Of a stretch of 64,000 nt of DNA, positions 29,948-39,362 are shown piece after piece. Location of the stretch: NCBI RefSeq assembly GCF_028607085.1, contig NZ_CP117411.1, positions 3,610,501 to 3,674,500 on the forward strand, written 5' to 3'. The notes beneath the pieces are model-generated. The model was not told the origin of the DNA and did not search any database. It saw only the letters and a program-made list of their open reading frames with translations. Source of the DNA: Sphingomonas naphthae. GTDB lineage: Bacteria > Pseudomonadota > Alphaproteobacteria > Sphingomonadales > Sphingomonadaceae. Each line of letters opens with the position of its first letter. Positions within the stretch are counted from its first letter, which is position 1. The position numbers and the translations under genes were made by a program.

Positions 29948-30036
29948 AGATGATATTGCCGACGCAATAGCAGCATCATGTTGTTCCGGGCGGCCCGGCG
30001 GCCTATGCCGCCGCGACCTGCCGGAGCCTGCCCCTT

Positions 30037-31254
30037 ATGTTGAAGCGTCTCGCCGTCATCGCCCTCGCCCTGATGGCCGCCGCCTGCAACCGCACGCCCG
30101 ATCTGGCCCCCGGCCAGTATCGCGCCGTGCTGAAGCTGCCGCTGGGCGAGCTGCCGGTCGGGCTGGAGGTCGCCGCCGGCGGCAAGGTCACTTTCGTCAA
30201 CGGCGCCAACAAGGTCGCGGCCGAACAGGCGACGATCGACGGCGACACGCTGAACCTCGCCTTCCCCTCCTATGATTCGACGATCAGCGCGACCCAGCAG
30301 GATGACGGCACGCTTTCCGGCGTCGCCACGCTGCGCCGCCGCACCGGGCCGGTGCAGGTGCCGTTCGTCGCCACGCCGAATACCGCCTGGCGCTTCTGGA
30401 AGGCGCCCGCCCCCGCGACCGGCAAGCTCGCCGGCACCTGGCTGGTCACCCCCGCCGATCCCAAGGACGAGCGCGGCCTGCTGATCCTCACCGACGCCGG
30501 CAACGGCGTGCTGACCGGATCGGTGCAATGGCCGAGCGGCGACGAACGCTGGCTGACGGGGCAGGTGAACGGCGCCGAATTCGCCCTTTCCACCTTCGAT
30601 GGCAATCAGGGCGGCGTGTGGCGCGGCAGATTGCGCGCCGACGGCAGCATCGCCGGCGAGAGCTTCGGCGCGACCAGCACCACCCCCAGCCGCTTCACCG
30701 CCCGCCGCCAGGGCGCCGCGCCCGAGGATCAGGTGGTCGCGATCGGCGAGGAAAAGCCCCCGGTCGATCGTATCGCCTTCACCTTCCCCGACATGACCGG
30801 CAAGCCCGTCAGCCTCGCCGACGAGCGGTTCAAGGGCAAGGTCGTGGTCGTCTCGATCGGCGGCACCTGGTGCCCGAACTGCCACGACGAGAGCGCCTTC
30901 CTGTCGCCCTACGTCAAGAAGCGCCGGGCCGAAGGGCTGGAGGCGATCGCGCTGCAATTCGAATATACCGACGATCCGGCGCGCTCGGCCGCGCAGGCGA
31001 AGAAATTCGCGGCGCGCTATGCGATCGATTATCCGATGCTGATCGCCGGCAAGGCCACGCCCGAGGACAGCGCCCGCGCCTTGCCCGACATCGGCGGGGT
31101 GAAAATCTACCCCACCACCTTGTTCATCGATCGCAAGGGCAAGCTGCGCGCGATCCATACCGGCTACGCCGGCCCCGCGACGGGCGAATTGAACCGCAAG
31201 GCGGTGGCGGAATTCGACGCGCTGGTGAGCAAGCTGCTGGCGGAGCCTGCTTAA
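30037..31254 (+). CDS. Lipoprotein with C-terminal TlpA/thioredoxin-like domain
   Basis: The 405-residue lipoprotein starts MLKRLAVIALALMAAACNRT with a lipobox (AAAC). The N-terminal 230 residues form a beta-rich region with repeated LSG-x-A-T and TGSVQWPSG patterns and no known name. The C-terminal domain (about 245-400) is a TlpA-like thioredoxin fold with the CxxC site GGTWCPNCHDESAF and cis-Pro region KIYPTTLFIDRKGKL. It probably reduces disulfides or delivers electrons in the periplasm while anchored to a membrane. The partner is unknown. It stands alone between two family A palindromes. Confidence 0.88.
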   Translation: MLKRLAVIALALMAAACNRTPDLAPGQYRAVLKLPLGELPVGLEVAAGGKVTFVNGANKVAAEQATIDGDTLNLAFPSYDSTISATQQDDGTLSGVATLRRRTGPVQVPFVATPNTAWRFWKAPAPATGKLAGTWLVTPADPKDERGLLILTDAGNGVLTGSVQWPSGDERWLTGQVNGAEFALSTFDGNQGGVWRGRLRADGSIAGESFGATSTTPSRFTARRQGAAPEDQVVAIGEEKPPVDRIAFTFPDMTGKPVSLADERFKGKVVVVSIGGTWCPNCHDESAFLSPYVKKRRAEGLEAIALQFEYTDDPARSAAQAKKFAARYAIDYPMLIAGKATPEDSARALPDIGGVKIYPTTLFIDRKGKLRAIHTGYAGPATGELNRKAVAEFDALVSKLLAEPA

Positions 31255-31272
31255 CGGTCAGCCACCCAGAAC

Positions 31273-31356
31273 CCGTACGTCCCGAGCGAAGTCGAAGGAC
31301 GTGCAACGGGACGCAGCGTTTGGGGCACGCCCTTCGACTGCGCTCAGGGCGAACGG
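31273..31356. repeat. Palindromic intergenic repeat, family A copy 4
   Basis: Imperfect inverted arms at 31273-31304 (CCGTACGTCCCGAGCGAAGT...) and 31325-31356 flank a 20-nt loop containing the GCTTGGGGCACG-like core seen in other copies. It lies between the thioredoxin-like lipoprotein and a small convergent gene. Confidence 0.85.
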
Positions 31357-31389
31357 ATCAAAAGGGGATGAGTTGAGGGCAGCCGCCCC

Positions 31390-31560
31390 TCAACAAATCT
31401 GCCACATCATCCATTTCTCGACCGCGTCGGCCAGTTTCTGCCGCCCGCCCGCGCGCCACGCCGCGATCTGGCGTTTCGCTTCATACAAGGTGATTTCCGC
31501 TGCGGTGAGCGCCGCGAGCAAGGCCATGCCGTCGCTCGCATCGATATCGGGGCCGAGCAT
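31390..31560 (-). CDS. Small hypothetical protein
   Basis: This 56-residue product (MLGPDIDASDGMALLAALTA onward) is a single amphipathic helical domain ending EKWMMWQIC, with no signal peptide or membrane span. A GGAGG stands 11 bases before ATG 31560 and five bases before an in-frame GTG at 31566, so either start is possible. It is downstream of the helicase gene, on the same strand, where other bacteria often have the phosphoesterase pdeM, but it has no resemblance to that enzyme. The function is unknown. Confidence 0.55.
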   Translation of the reverse strand: MLGPDIDASDGMALLAALTAAEITLYEAKRQIAAWRAGGRQKLADAVEKWMMWQIC

Positions 31561-31667
31561 ATCCACCAAATCCTCCACGTTTCGAATCTGCGTGCCCCCC
31601 TCTCCGCATCGTCTGTGAGACGTTGCGAGAGGGCCGAATCCGCATCTCCGGCAGGCGAGAATGAGGG

Positions 31668-34091
31668 TTAATCGATCCGCATCGCCTCCTGCGCGAGCGC
31701 CTCGGCCTCGATCAGCAGCGCGTCGTCGGCCGTGCCGGTGGCGACTCTCTCGCGGCCGATCAGCACCAGCACCGGCACGGCCAGCGGCGACACCCTCGGC
31801 AGATCGACATGGATGATCGTCTCGGCCGCGCGATCGAGCAGGCCGGCGAGGCGGCCGACATCGGTCATCCGCGCGCGCGCATCCTCCCATGCCGCGCGCA
31901 GCAAAAGGTGGTCGGGCTCATATTTGCGCAGCACGTCGTAGATCAGGTCGGTCGAAAAGGTCACCTGCCGCCCGCTCTTGCGCTTGCCGGGATGTTGCCG
32001 CTCGACCAGCCCGCCGATCACCGCCACCTCGCGAAAAGCGCGTTTCAGGAGGTGCGATTGCTGCACCCAATCGACGAATTCATGCTCCAATATATCGCCC
32101 GAAAACAGCGCGCGGGGATCGGTGATCGGCTGGAGCGCATAACAGGCGATGGCATAATCCGAGGCGACGAACCCGAGCGGTTGCAGCCCCGAAGTCTCCA
32201 TCCGCCGCGTCACCAGCATGCCCAGCGACTGGTGCGCGTTCCATCCCTCGAAACTGTAGGCGACCATATAATGGCGCCCCTGATGCGGAAAGGTTTCGAC
32301 CAGCAATTGCCCCGGATCGGGCAGGATCGAGCGCGCCTGCTGCGCCTCCAGCCATTCGCGCACATCGGGGGGAAATCGCGGCCATTCCGCCGGCGTGGCG
32401 AGGAACCGCCGCACCCGATCGGCGAGGTTGGTCGACAGCGGCATCCGCGCGCCGCCATAGGTCGGGATGCGCGCGGGTTTGGAGGAGGCGCGGACATAGA
32501 GGTCCTCGCCGTCGATGCCCTGCACCTCCATGCTCATGCCGGCAAAAAAGAAGGTGTCGCCCGGCGACAGAGTGGCGGCGAACCCCTCCTCCACCTTGCC
32601 GAGATTGCGCCCGTTCCTGAAGCGCACGTTGAGCATCGTCGCCTCGACGATGATGCCCGCGTTCATGCGATGCTGCTGGATGAAACGCGGGTGGCTGACC
32701 CGCCACATGCCGTCCGGGTCGCGGGTCAGCCGCTTGAAGCGATCGTAGGCGCGCAGCGAATAGCCGCCGGTCTCGATGAAGCCCAAAACCGCCGCGAACA
32801 ATTCGTCCGACAGCGCCGAATAGGCCAGCGCCGATCGCACCTCGGCCAGCATGTCGCCCTCGTCGAACGGGGCGGCGCAGGCGCAGGCCATGATATGCTG
32901 CGCCAGCACGTCGAGGCTGCCGGGGCGGAAGATGTCCACGTCCAGCTCGCCATTTTCCACCGCGTCCAGCGCGGCGCGCGCCTCGAGATATTCGAAGCGG
33001 TTGCCCGGCACGATGATCGCCTTGCTCGGCTCGTCCAGCCGGTGATTGGCGCGGCCGATCCGCTGGGTCAGCCGTGACGAGCCCTTGGGCGCGCCCATCT
33101 GGATGACGAGATCGACATTGCCCCAATCGACCCCCAGATCGAGGCTGGCGGTGGCGACCAGGGCGCGCAACCGCCCGGCCGCCATCGCCGCCTCCACCTT
33201 GCGCCGCGCCTCGATCGAGAGGGAGCCGTGATGGATGCCGATCGGCAGGGTCGCGTCGTTCACCGCCCACAGATCCTGGAAGATCAGTTCGGCCAGGCTG
33301 CGCGTGTTGCAGAAGACGATCGTGGTGCGATGCTGCGCGATTTGCTGCATCACCTGGGCCGCAGCATAGCGCCCCGAATGGCCCGACCAGGGCACCCGAT
33401 CCTCGGGCAGCAGGATGCGGATATCGGGCTCCGCGCCGGGATCGCCCTGCACCAAGGTAACCGCGTTGATATCGCCGTCGGGCGCCAGCCAGGCGCGATA
33501 GGCATCCGCGTCGGCCACCGTCGCCGACAGCGCCACGCGGCGCATTTCGGGCGCGAGCGTCTGGAGGCGGGCGAGGCACAAAGACAGCAGATCGCCGCGC
33601 TTGCCGTTGGCGAAGGCGTGGACCTCGTCCACCACCACTGCCTTCAGCCCGGCGAACAGAAAAGTGGAGTCGGCGTGGCTGAGCAGCAGGCTGAGCGATT
33701 CGGGCGTCGTCAGCAGCATCTGCGGCGGCTTCACCCGCTGCCGCGCCTTGCGATCGGAGGGCGTATCGCCGGTGCGCGCCTCGACCCGGATATCCAGCCC
33801 CATCTCGCCGATCGGATCGAGCAGGTTGCGCTGCACGTCGATCGCCAGCGCCTTCAGCGGCGAGACGTAGAGCGTGTGCAGCCCCTCGGCCGGATGGTCG
33901 ATCAGATCGACCAGCGAAGGCAGGAAGCCGGCGAGCGTCTTGCCCGCGCCGGTGGGCGCCACGAGCAGCCGATGCTCGCCCCGCCGCCCGGCCGCCAGCA
34001 TCTCCATCTGATAGCGGCGCGGCGCCCATCCGCGCCCGGCGAACCAGCCGGCTAGAACCGGGGGAAGAAGGGGCGCGGGAAGATCAGTCAC
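31668..34091 (-). CDS. Ligase-associated DNA damage response DEXH-box helicase (Lhr-like)
   Basis: The 807-residue superfamily 2 helicase has Walker A LLVAPTGAGKTLAG, motif II VVDEVHAF, motif III LSATVAD, motif IV FCNTRSLAE and motif VI QRIGRANHR, followed by the winged-helix and Lhr-type core. It belongs to the helicase of the ligase-associated DNA damage response set, which also includes an exonuclease, an ATP-dependent ligase and a phosphoesterase. The exonuclease gene is divergent at 34205. The ligase and phosphoesterase are not in this window. I chose GTG 34091 (VTDLPAPLLP); a TTG at 34127 is also possible. Confidence 0.92.
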   Translation of the reverse strand: MTDLPAPLLPPVLAGWFAGRGWAPRRYQMEMLAAGRRGEHRLLVAPTGAGKTLAGFLPSLVDLIDHPAEGLHTLYVSPLKALAIDVQRNLLDPIGEMGLDIRVEARTGDTPSDRKARQRVKPPQMLLTTPESLSLLLSHADSTFLFAGLKAVVVDEVHAFANGKRGDLLSLCLARLQTLAPEMRRVALSATVADADAYRAWLAPDGDINAVTLVQGDPGAEPDIRILLPEDRVPWSGHSGRYAAAQVMQQIAQHRTTIVFCNTRSLAELIFQDLWAVNDATLPIGIHHGSLSIEARRKVEAAMAAGRLRALVATASLDLGVDWGNVDLVIQMGAPKGSSRLTQRIGRANHRLDEPSKAIIVPGNRFEYLEARAALDAVENGELDVDIFRPGSLDVLAQHIMACACAAPFDEGDMLAEVRSALAYSALSDELFAAVLGFIETGGYSLRAYDRFKRLTRDPDGMWRVSHPRFIQQHRMNAGIIVEATMLNVRFRNGRNLGKVEEGFAATLSPGDTFFFAGMSMEVQGIDGEDLYVRASSKPARIPTYGGARMPLSTNLADRVRRFLATPAEWPRFPPDVREWLEAQQARSILPDPGQLLVETFPHQGRHYMVAYSFEGWNAHQSLGMLVTRRMETSGLQPLGFVASDYAIACYALQPITDPRALFSGDILEHEFVDWVQQSHLLKRAFREVAVIGGLVERQHPGKRKSGRQVTFSTDLIYDVLRKYEPDHLLLRAAWEDARARMTDVGRLAGLLDRAAETIIHVDLPRVSPLAVPVLVLIGRERVATGTADDALLIEAEALAQEAMRID

Positions 34092-34204
34092 GCCCGGCCA
34101 AACCCCTGCGATATCATCCGTCCCCAACGCCCCGTTTCCGCAAAGCGATCCGCAAACCGGCGGGCGCGACGGAACCCGGTGGCCCCCCGGCCGGTATAGC
34201 CGCC

Positions 34205-35203
34205 ATGCCCCGTCTCGCCGCCTGGATCGAACCTCATCCCCACGGCCTCTATCTGCCCGATGCCGATGCCTGGATCGACCCCTCGCGGCCGGTTGACAAG
34301 GCGCTCGTCACCCACGGCCATGCCGATCATGCGCGCGGCGGCCATGGCGCGGTGCTGGCCACGCCCGAGACGCTGGCGATCATGGCGGTGCGCTATGGCC
34401 CGCAGAACGGCCAGCCGATCGCTTATGGGGAATCGCTGCGGCTGGGCGGCATCGACGTGAGCTTCGTGCCCGCCGGCCATGTGCTGGGTTCGGCGCAGAT
34501 CGTGCTGAAAAAAGGCGCCGAACGGGTCGTCGTCTCGGGCGATTACAAACGCCGTCCCGATCCCACCTGCGCGCCCTTCCAGCCGGTGCCGTGCGACATC
34601 TTCATCACCGAGGCGACCTTCGGCCTGCCCGTGTTCCGCCATCCCGATACGGGCGCGGAGATGGACAGGCTGCTGGCCGCGCTCCACGCCAATCCCGATC
34701 GCTGCGTGCTGGTCGGCGCTTATGCGCTGGGCAAGGCGCAGCGGGTGATCGCCGAGCTGCGCGGGCGCGGCCATCACGATCCGATCTTCATCCACGGGGC
34801 GATGGAGCGATTGTGCACCCTCTACCGCGATTTCGGGGTGGAACTGGGCGAGCTGATCCCCGCCACCGGCCTCAAGCCCGCCGAGATGAAGGGCGCGGTG
34901 GTGCTGGCCCCGCCCTCGGCGCTCAACGACCGCTGGTCGCGCCGCCTGCCCGATCCCATCACGGCGATGGCCTCGGGCTGGATGCGCGTCCGCCAGCGCG
35001 CCCGCCAGCGCAATGTCGAGCTGCCGCTCGTCATATCCGACCATGCCGACTGGGATGAACTGACCGGCACGCTGACCGAGATAGCCCCCGCCGAAGTCTG
35101 GGTGACGCATGGGCGGGAGGAAGCCTTGGTCCACTGGTGCATGACCCGCCAGATCAAGGCGAAGGCGCTGGCGCTGGTGGGCTATGAGGACGAGGATGAT
35201 TGA
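34205..35203 (+). CDS. Ligase-associated DNA damage response exonuclease (MBL fold)
   Basis: The 332-residue enzyme has the metallo-beta-lactamase/beta-CASP signature VTHGHADHARGGHG near residue 37, the later acidic ITEATFG, and C-terminal VISDHADWDEL and WVTHGREEA. These are the di-zinc ligands of the DNA-processing nucleases related to SNM1/Pso2 and CPSF. It is the exonuclease of the ligase-associated DNA damage response. The usual downstream neighbour, an ATP-dependent DNA ligase gene, is missing; a palindromic repeat and glnD follow instead. Confidence 0.92.
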   Translation: MPRLAAWIEPHPHGLYLPDADAWIDPSRPVDKALVTHGHADHARGGHGAVLATPETLAIMAVRYGPQNGQPIAYGESLRLGGIDVSFVPAGHVLGSAQIVLKKGAERVVVSGDYKRRPDPTCAPFQPVPCDIFITEATFGLPVFRHPDTGAEMDRLLAALHANPDRCVLVGAYALGKAQRVIAELRGRGHHDPIFIHGAMERLCTLYRDFGVELGELIPATGLKPAEMKGAVVLAPPSALNDRWSRRLPDPITAMASGWMRVRQRARQRNVELPLVISDHADWDELTGTLTEIAPAEVWVTHGREEALVHWCMTRQIKAKALALVGYEDEDD

Positions 35204-35209
35204 TCCCGG

Positions 35210-35329
35210 ATCCTCCCCTGCAAGGGGAGGTGGCAGGCCGCAGGCCTGACGGAGGGGTGTCACCCTTTCGAGAGCGGGTCACCCCTCCACCATCCTTCGG
35301 ACGGTCCCCCTCCCCTTGCAGGGGAGGAT
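35210..35329. repeat. Palindromic intergenic repeat, family C copy 1
   Basis: Perfect 21-bp inverted arms (35210-35230, ATCCTCCCCTGCAAGGGGAGG, and 35309-35329) enclose 78 bp that includes further GC palindromes (GGCCGCAGGCC). It lies between the exonuclease stop and glnD. Copy 2 is at 63505-63632. Confidence 0.85.
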
Positions 35330-35393
35330 TTATGTGGCGATCCTCCCCATCTTCACTCGACGTTGACGCATTCAGCCCCCACATGAGCGCCCC

Positions 35394-38174
35394 ATGGCGA
35401 CCCGTTTCGATTCCCTGCCCCAGCGCCGCCAGCTGATCGATCGCAAGCGGCTGAGCGACGCGCTGGCCGAGCTGCTGCCCGGCACCACCGACGCCGCCAA
35501 GCTGCGGGCCGCCGCGACGCCGCTGTTGCGCGACTCGCTGGCCGAGGGGCGCGCCGAGATCGCCCGGCGCCTCGCCGCCGCGCCGATGCGGGGCAACGAG
35601 ACGGCCGCCTCCTACGCCTTCCTGACCGATCAGATCCTGCGCCTCGCCTTCGATTTCGTCGTCGCCCGCGTCCATCCGCTCAACAACGCCAGCGCCGCCG
35701 AGCGGCTGACCATCGCGGCGGTCGGCGGCTATGGGCGCGGCGAGATGGCGCTCCATTCGGACGTCGATATCGCCTTCCTCACCCCTTGGAAGCAGACCGC
35801 CTGGTCCGAGCAGGTCATCGAGTCGCTCCTGTACATATTGTGGGATCTCGGGCTGAAGGTCGGCCATTCGAGCCGCTCGCTCGACGATATGGTCCGCATG
35901 GCCAAGTCCGATCTCACGATCCGCACCGCGCTGCTCGAGGCGCGCTATGTGTGGGGCGACCAGGACTTGTACGACGAGGCGGCGCGCCGCTTCGATCGCG
36001 AGGTGCAGACCGGCAGCGGGCCTTTGTTCGCCGCCGAGAAGCTGGCCGAGCGGCAGGCGCGGCACGAGCGGATGGGCGACAGCCGCTATGTCGTCGAGCC
36101 CAATCTCAAGGAGGGCAAGGGCGGGCTGCGCGACCTGCATACGCTCTTCTGGATCGGCAAATATGTCCACCGCGTCCGCTCGGTGCCCGAACTCGTCGAT
36201 GCCGGGCTTCTGACCCGCGAGGAATTGCGCCGTTTCCAGCGCGCCGAGAATTTCCTGTGGGCGGTGCGCTGCCACCTCCACATCCTCTCGCGCCGGCCCG
36301 AGGATCGCCTGACATTCGACGTTCAGACCGAGATCGCCGTGCGGATGGGCTATGCCGCCCGCCCCGGCCGCTCCCCGGTCGAGCGGTTCATGAAGCATTA
36401 TTTCCTCACCGCGAAGCAGGTCGGCGACCTGACCGGGCTGTTCCTCGCCCACCTCGACGAGACGCTCGCCAAGCGCGGCCGCCGCTTCGGCCTTACCAAT
36501 CTCGCCGGGGGCCTGCGCCGCCGCGCGCCGCGCAAGCTCGACGGCTTCATCCTCGATCGCGGCCGGCTGGCGACACCCGGCGAGGATTTCTTCGCCGAGG
36601 ATCCGGTGCGCCTGCTCCAGCTGTTCGCGCTGGCCGATCGGCACGAGATCGAGATCCACCCCCTCACGCTCCGCCAGGCCGGGCGCGACGCGCGGCTGAT
36701 CGGCGGCAAGGTGCGCGCCGACATCCGCGCCAACGCCTTCTTCATGGACGTGCTGACCAGCCCCCGCGATCCGGAGACGGTGCTGCGCTGGATGAACGAG
36801 GCGGGCGTGTTCGGCCGCTTCGTGCCCGATTTCGGCCGCGTCGTGGCGCAGATGCAGTTCGATATGTACCACCATTATACGGTGGACGAGCATACCGTGC
36901 GCGCCGTGGGCCTGCTGGCCAGGATCGAGCGCGGCGACCTGGGCGACACCCTGCCACTGCCGACCGCCGTGTTCGGCCAGCTCGTGTCGCGCCGCGCGCT
37001 CTACGTCTCGGTGCTGCTCCACGATATCGCCAAGGGGCGCGGCGGCGACCATAGCGTGATCGGCGCCGAGATCGCGATGAAGCTGTGCCCGCGCTTCGGC
37101 ATCACCCCGGCCGAGACCGAGACCGTCGCCTGGCTGGTGCGCTGGCACCTCCTCATGTCCGACACCGCGTTCAAGCGCGACCTGTCGGACTTCAAGACGA
37201 TGATCGATTTCGCCGAGAAGGTGCAGAGCCCCGAGCGGCTGCGGCTGCTGTTCCTGCTCACCGTCGTCGATATCGCCGCGGTCGGCCCCGGCGTGTGGAA
37301 CGACTGGAAGCGCCAGCTGCTCGGCGAACTCTACAATGGCGCGGAGGAGGTGCTGCGCCTCGGCCACAAGCAGCGCGGCCGGCGCGAGCGGATCGAGATC
37401 AAGCAGGCCGATCTGAAGGCCCGCCTCGGCTGGAGCGACGCGGTTTTCGCCGCCCACGTCGCGCGCCTGCCCGAAGCCTATTGGGTCGCCGAAAGCCTCG
37501 ACATCCTCGAAAGCAACGCCCGCACGATCGCGGCGGCCGATGGCGACCAACAGGCGCTGGCGATCGCGACCCAGGCCGATGGGTCGCGCGGCGCCACGCT
37601 CGTCACGCTCTACGCCGGCGACCACCCCGGCCTGTTCTACCGCATCGCCGGCGCCATCCATCTGGCTGGCGGCAACATCATCGACGCGCGCATCCACACC
37701 ACGCGCGACGGCATGGCGGTCGACAATTTCCTGGTGCAGGATCCCTTCGGCCTGCCGTTCGACGACATGCACCGGCTGGAGCGGCTGAAGACCGCGATCG
37801 AGGATGCGCTCGCCAATCGCAACCGCATGGCCGATCGGCTGGCGGCCAAGAAATCCGCCCGCACCCGCGCCGACGCCTTCACGATCGAGCCCAACGTGCT
37901 GATCGACAACCGCGCCTCGAACCGCTTCACCGTGGTCGAGATCAACGCGCAGGACCGACCGGCCCTGCTCAACGCGCTCGCGCAGGCGCTGTTCGAATCG
38001 CGCGTGACGATCCACTCCGCCCACATCGCCACCTATGGCGAGCGCGCGGTCGACACTTTCTACCTGACCGATTTGACGGGCGACAAGATCACCGCCACCG
38101 CGCGGCTCAAGACGCTCGAACGGCTGCTGCTGCTGGCCGCCGGGCGGGAGCCGGAGAAGAAGCGGGCGGCGTGA
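35394..38174 (+). CDS. glnD: Bifunctional uridylyltransferase/uridylyl-removing enzyme GlnD
   Basis: The 926-residue sensor of glutamine adds or removes UMP on PII proteins and so sets GlnE and NtrBC activity. Domains in order: nucleotidyltransferase (about 105-260, GGYGRGEMALHSDVDIAFL), HD phosphohydrolase (about 480-620, HDIAKGRGGDHSVIGAEIA), and two C-terminal ACT domains (about 720-800, DHPGLFYRIAGAIHLAGGNI, and about 840-915, DRPALLNALAQALFESRVTI). All catalytic motifs are intact. The ATG at 35394 is the family start. It is the first gene of a plus-strand run with the TauE-like transporter. Confidence 0.97.
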   Translation: MATRFDSLPQRRQLIDRKRLSDALAELLPGTTDAAKLRAAATPLLRDSLAEGRAEIARRLAAAPMRGNETAASYAFLTDQILRLAFDFVVARVHPLNNASAAERLTIAAVGGYGRGEMALHSDVDIAFLTPWKQTAWSEQVIESLLYILWDLGLKVGHSSRSLDDMVRMAKSDLTIRTALLEARYVWGDQDLYDEAARRFDREVQTGSGPLFAAEKLAERQARHERMGDSRYVVEPNLKEGKGGLRDLHTLFWIGKYVHRVRSVPELVDAGLLTREELRRFQRAENFLWAVRCHLHILSRRPEDRLTFDVQTEIAVRMGYAARPGRSPVERFMKHYFLTAKQVGDLTGLFLAHLDETLAKRGRRFGLTNLAGGLRRRAPRKLDGFILDRGRLATPGEDFFAEDPVRLLQLFALADRHEIEIHPLTLRQAGRDARLIGGKVRADIRANAFFMDVLTSPRDPETVLRWMNEAGVFGRFVPDFGRVVAQMQFDMYHHYTVDEHTVRAVGLLARIERGDLGDTLPLPTAVFGQLVSRRALYVSVLLHDIAKGRGGDHSVIGAEIAMKLCPRFGITPAETETVAWLVRWHLLMSDTAFKRDLSDFKTMIDFAEKVQSPERLRLLFLLTVVDIAAVGPGVWNDWKRQLLGELYNGAEEVLRLGHKQRGRRERIEIKQADLKARLGWSDAVFAAHVARLPEAYWVAESLDILESNARTIAAADGDQQALAIATQADGSRGATLVTLYAGDHPGLFYRIAGAIHLAGGNIIDARIHTTRDGMAVDNFLVQDPFGLPFDDMHRLERLKTAIEDALANRNRMADRLAAKKSARTRADAFTIEPNVLIDNRASNRFTVVEINAQDRPALLNALAQALFESRVTIHSAHIATYGERAVDTFYLTDLTGDKITATARLKTLERLLLLAAGREPEKKRAA

Positions 38175-38211
38175 TGATTGCCGCGCGGGGCGGCGCTGCT
38201 AAAGGCGGGCG

Positions 38212-38991
38212 ATGCACCTCACGCCCGACATCATCGCCTTGCTCGCGCTCGTCGCCTTCGTGGCGGGATTCATCGATGCGCTGGCGGGTGGTGGTGGGCT
38301 GCTGACCCTGCCGGCCCTGCTCGCGGCAGGCATTCCGCCGGTCGCGGCGATCGCGACCAACAAATTGCAGAGCACCTTCGGCACGGGCGGCGCTTTCCTG
38401 GCCTTCGCGCGCAAGGGCCACATCGATTTCCGCCGCTTCGCGCTGCCGGGGCTGGCCGCGCTGATCGGATCGGCGGGGGGCGCCTTCACGCTCACGATGG
38501 TCGATCCCACTTTCCTGAAGGCGTTCATCCCGCTGCTGCTGATCGCGATGGCGATCTACTTCGTCGCCGCGCCCAAGATGAGCGACGTCGATCGCCATGC
38601 GCGGCTGGGGCAGGCCGGGCTGTGCGCGGCGATCGCGGTGATCGGTTTCTACGACGGCTTCTTCGGGCCGGGCACGGGATCGTTCTTCACCACCCTGCTG
38701 GTGGCGGCGGGCGGCCTCGGGCTGGTGCGCGCCATCGCCCACACCAAATTCCTGAACTTCACCACCAACGTGGCGGCGGTGATGCTGATGATCGCGGGCG
38801 GCCATGTCATCTGGCTGCTGGGTGGGGCGATGGCGGTGGCGAGCGTCGCCGGCAACCAGGCCGGCGCGCTGGCGGCGATGCGCTTTGGCGGCAAGGGGGT
38901 ACGGCCGTTGCTGGTGGTGATGTCGCTGGCGCTGACGGTGAAACTGCTGTCCGACCCGGCGAACCCGCTGCGGACGATGGTCTTCGGATAG
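38212..38991 (+). CDS. TSUP-family sulfite exporter TauE/SafE-like transporter
   Basis: The 259-residue membrane protein has about eight helices and the TauE/SafE signatures ALAGGGGLLTLPALLAAGIP followed by ATNKLQSTFGTGGA, and a second-half repeat FYDGFFGPGTGSFFTTLLV with ATNK-like HTKFLNFTTNVAA. TSUP carriers move sulfite, sulfoacetate and related organic anions. The substrate here is unknown. It starts at ATG 38212, 37 bp after glnD. Confidence 0.88.
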   Translation: MHLTPDIIALLALVAFVAGFIDALAGGGGLLTLPALLAAGIPPVAAIATNKLQSTFGTGGAFLAFARKGHIDFRRFALPGLAALIGSAGGAFTLTMVDPTFLKAFIPLLLIAMAIYFVAAPKMSDVDRHARLGQAGLCAAIAVIGFYDGFFGPGTGSFFTTLLVAAGGLGLVRAIAHTKFLNFTTNVAAVMLMIAGGHVIWLLGGAMAVASVAGNQAGALAAMRFGGKGVRPLLVVMSLALTVKLLSDPANPLRTMVFG

Positions 38992-39064
38992 GCAGGCCAC
39001 GCCCCTTCTGGCCCTCCCCCCGCACATCGGCTAGGGGCGACACTCATTTCCTATCGAGGCCCGC

Positions 39065-39358
39065 ATGATCGCCATCATCCAGATCATCAGTCTGCTGCTG
39101 AACGTGCTGTCCTGGATCATCATCATCCAGGCGATCCTGTCGTGGCTGGTCGCGTTCAACGTGGTCAACACGCACAATGATTTCGTGCGGCAGGTGCTGT
39201 ACGCGCTCGATCGCATCACCGAGCCCTTGTACCGGCCGATCCGCCGCATCCTGCCCGATTTCGGGGCGATCGATCTGTCGCCGTTCGTGGTGCTGCTGCT
39301 GATCGTGATCCTGCGCCAGATCGTGCTGCCCCACCTCGCGGTCGCGATCGCGAACTGA
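39065..39358 (+). CDS. YggT family membrane protein
   Basis: The 97-residue protein has two hydrophobic segments ([20 protein letters not shown] and [17 protein letters not shown]) and the conserved YggT motif [19 protein letters not shown]. YggT proteins affect osmotic stress and, in other bacteria, cell-division-related membrane processes; the exact job is unclear. It ends five bases before the folD GTG, so the two genes are likely co-transcribed. Confidence 0.9.
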   Translation: MIAIIQIISLLLNVLSWIIIIQAILSWLVAFNVVNTHNDFVRQVLYALDRITEPLYRPIRRILPDFGAIDLSPFVVLLLIVILRQIVLPHLAVAIAN

Positions 39359-39362
39359 GGCT

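Noticed and set aside
35154-38024. A 956-codon minus-strand open frame
   Set aside because: It is antisense to glnD, rich in H, R, A and G, and has no domain; glnD has all catalytic motifs.
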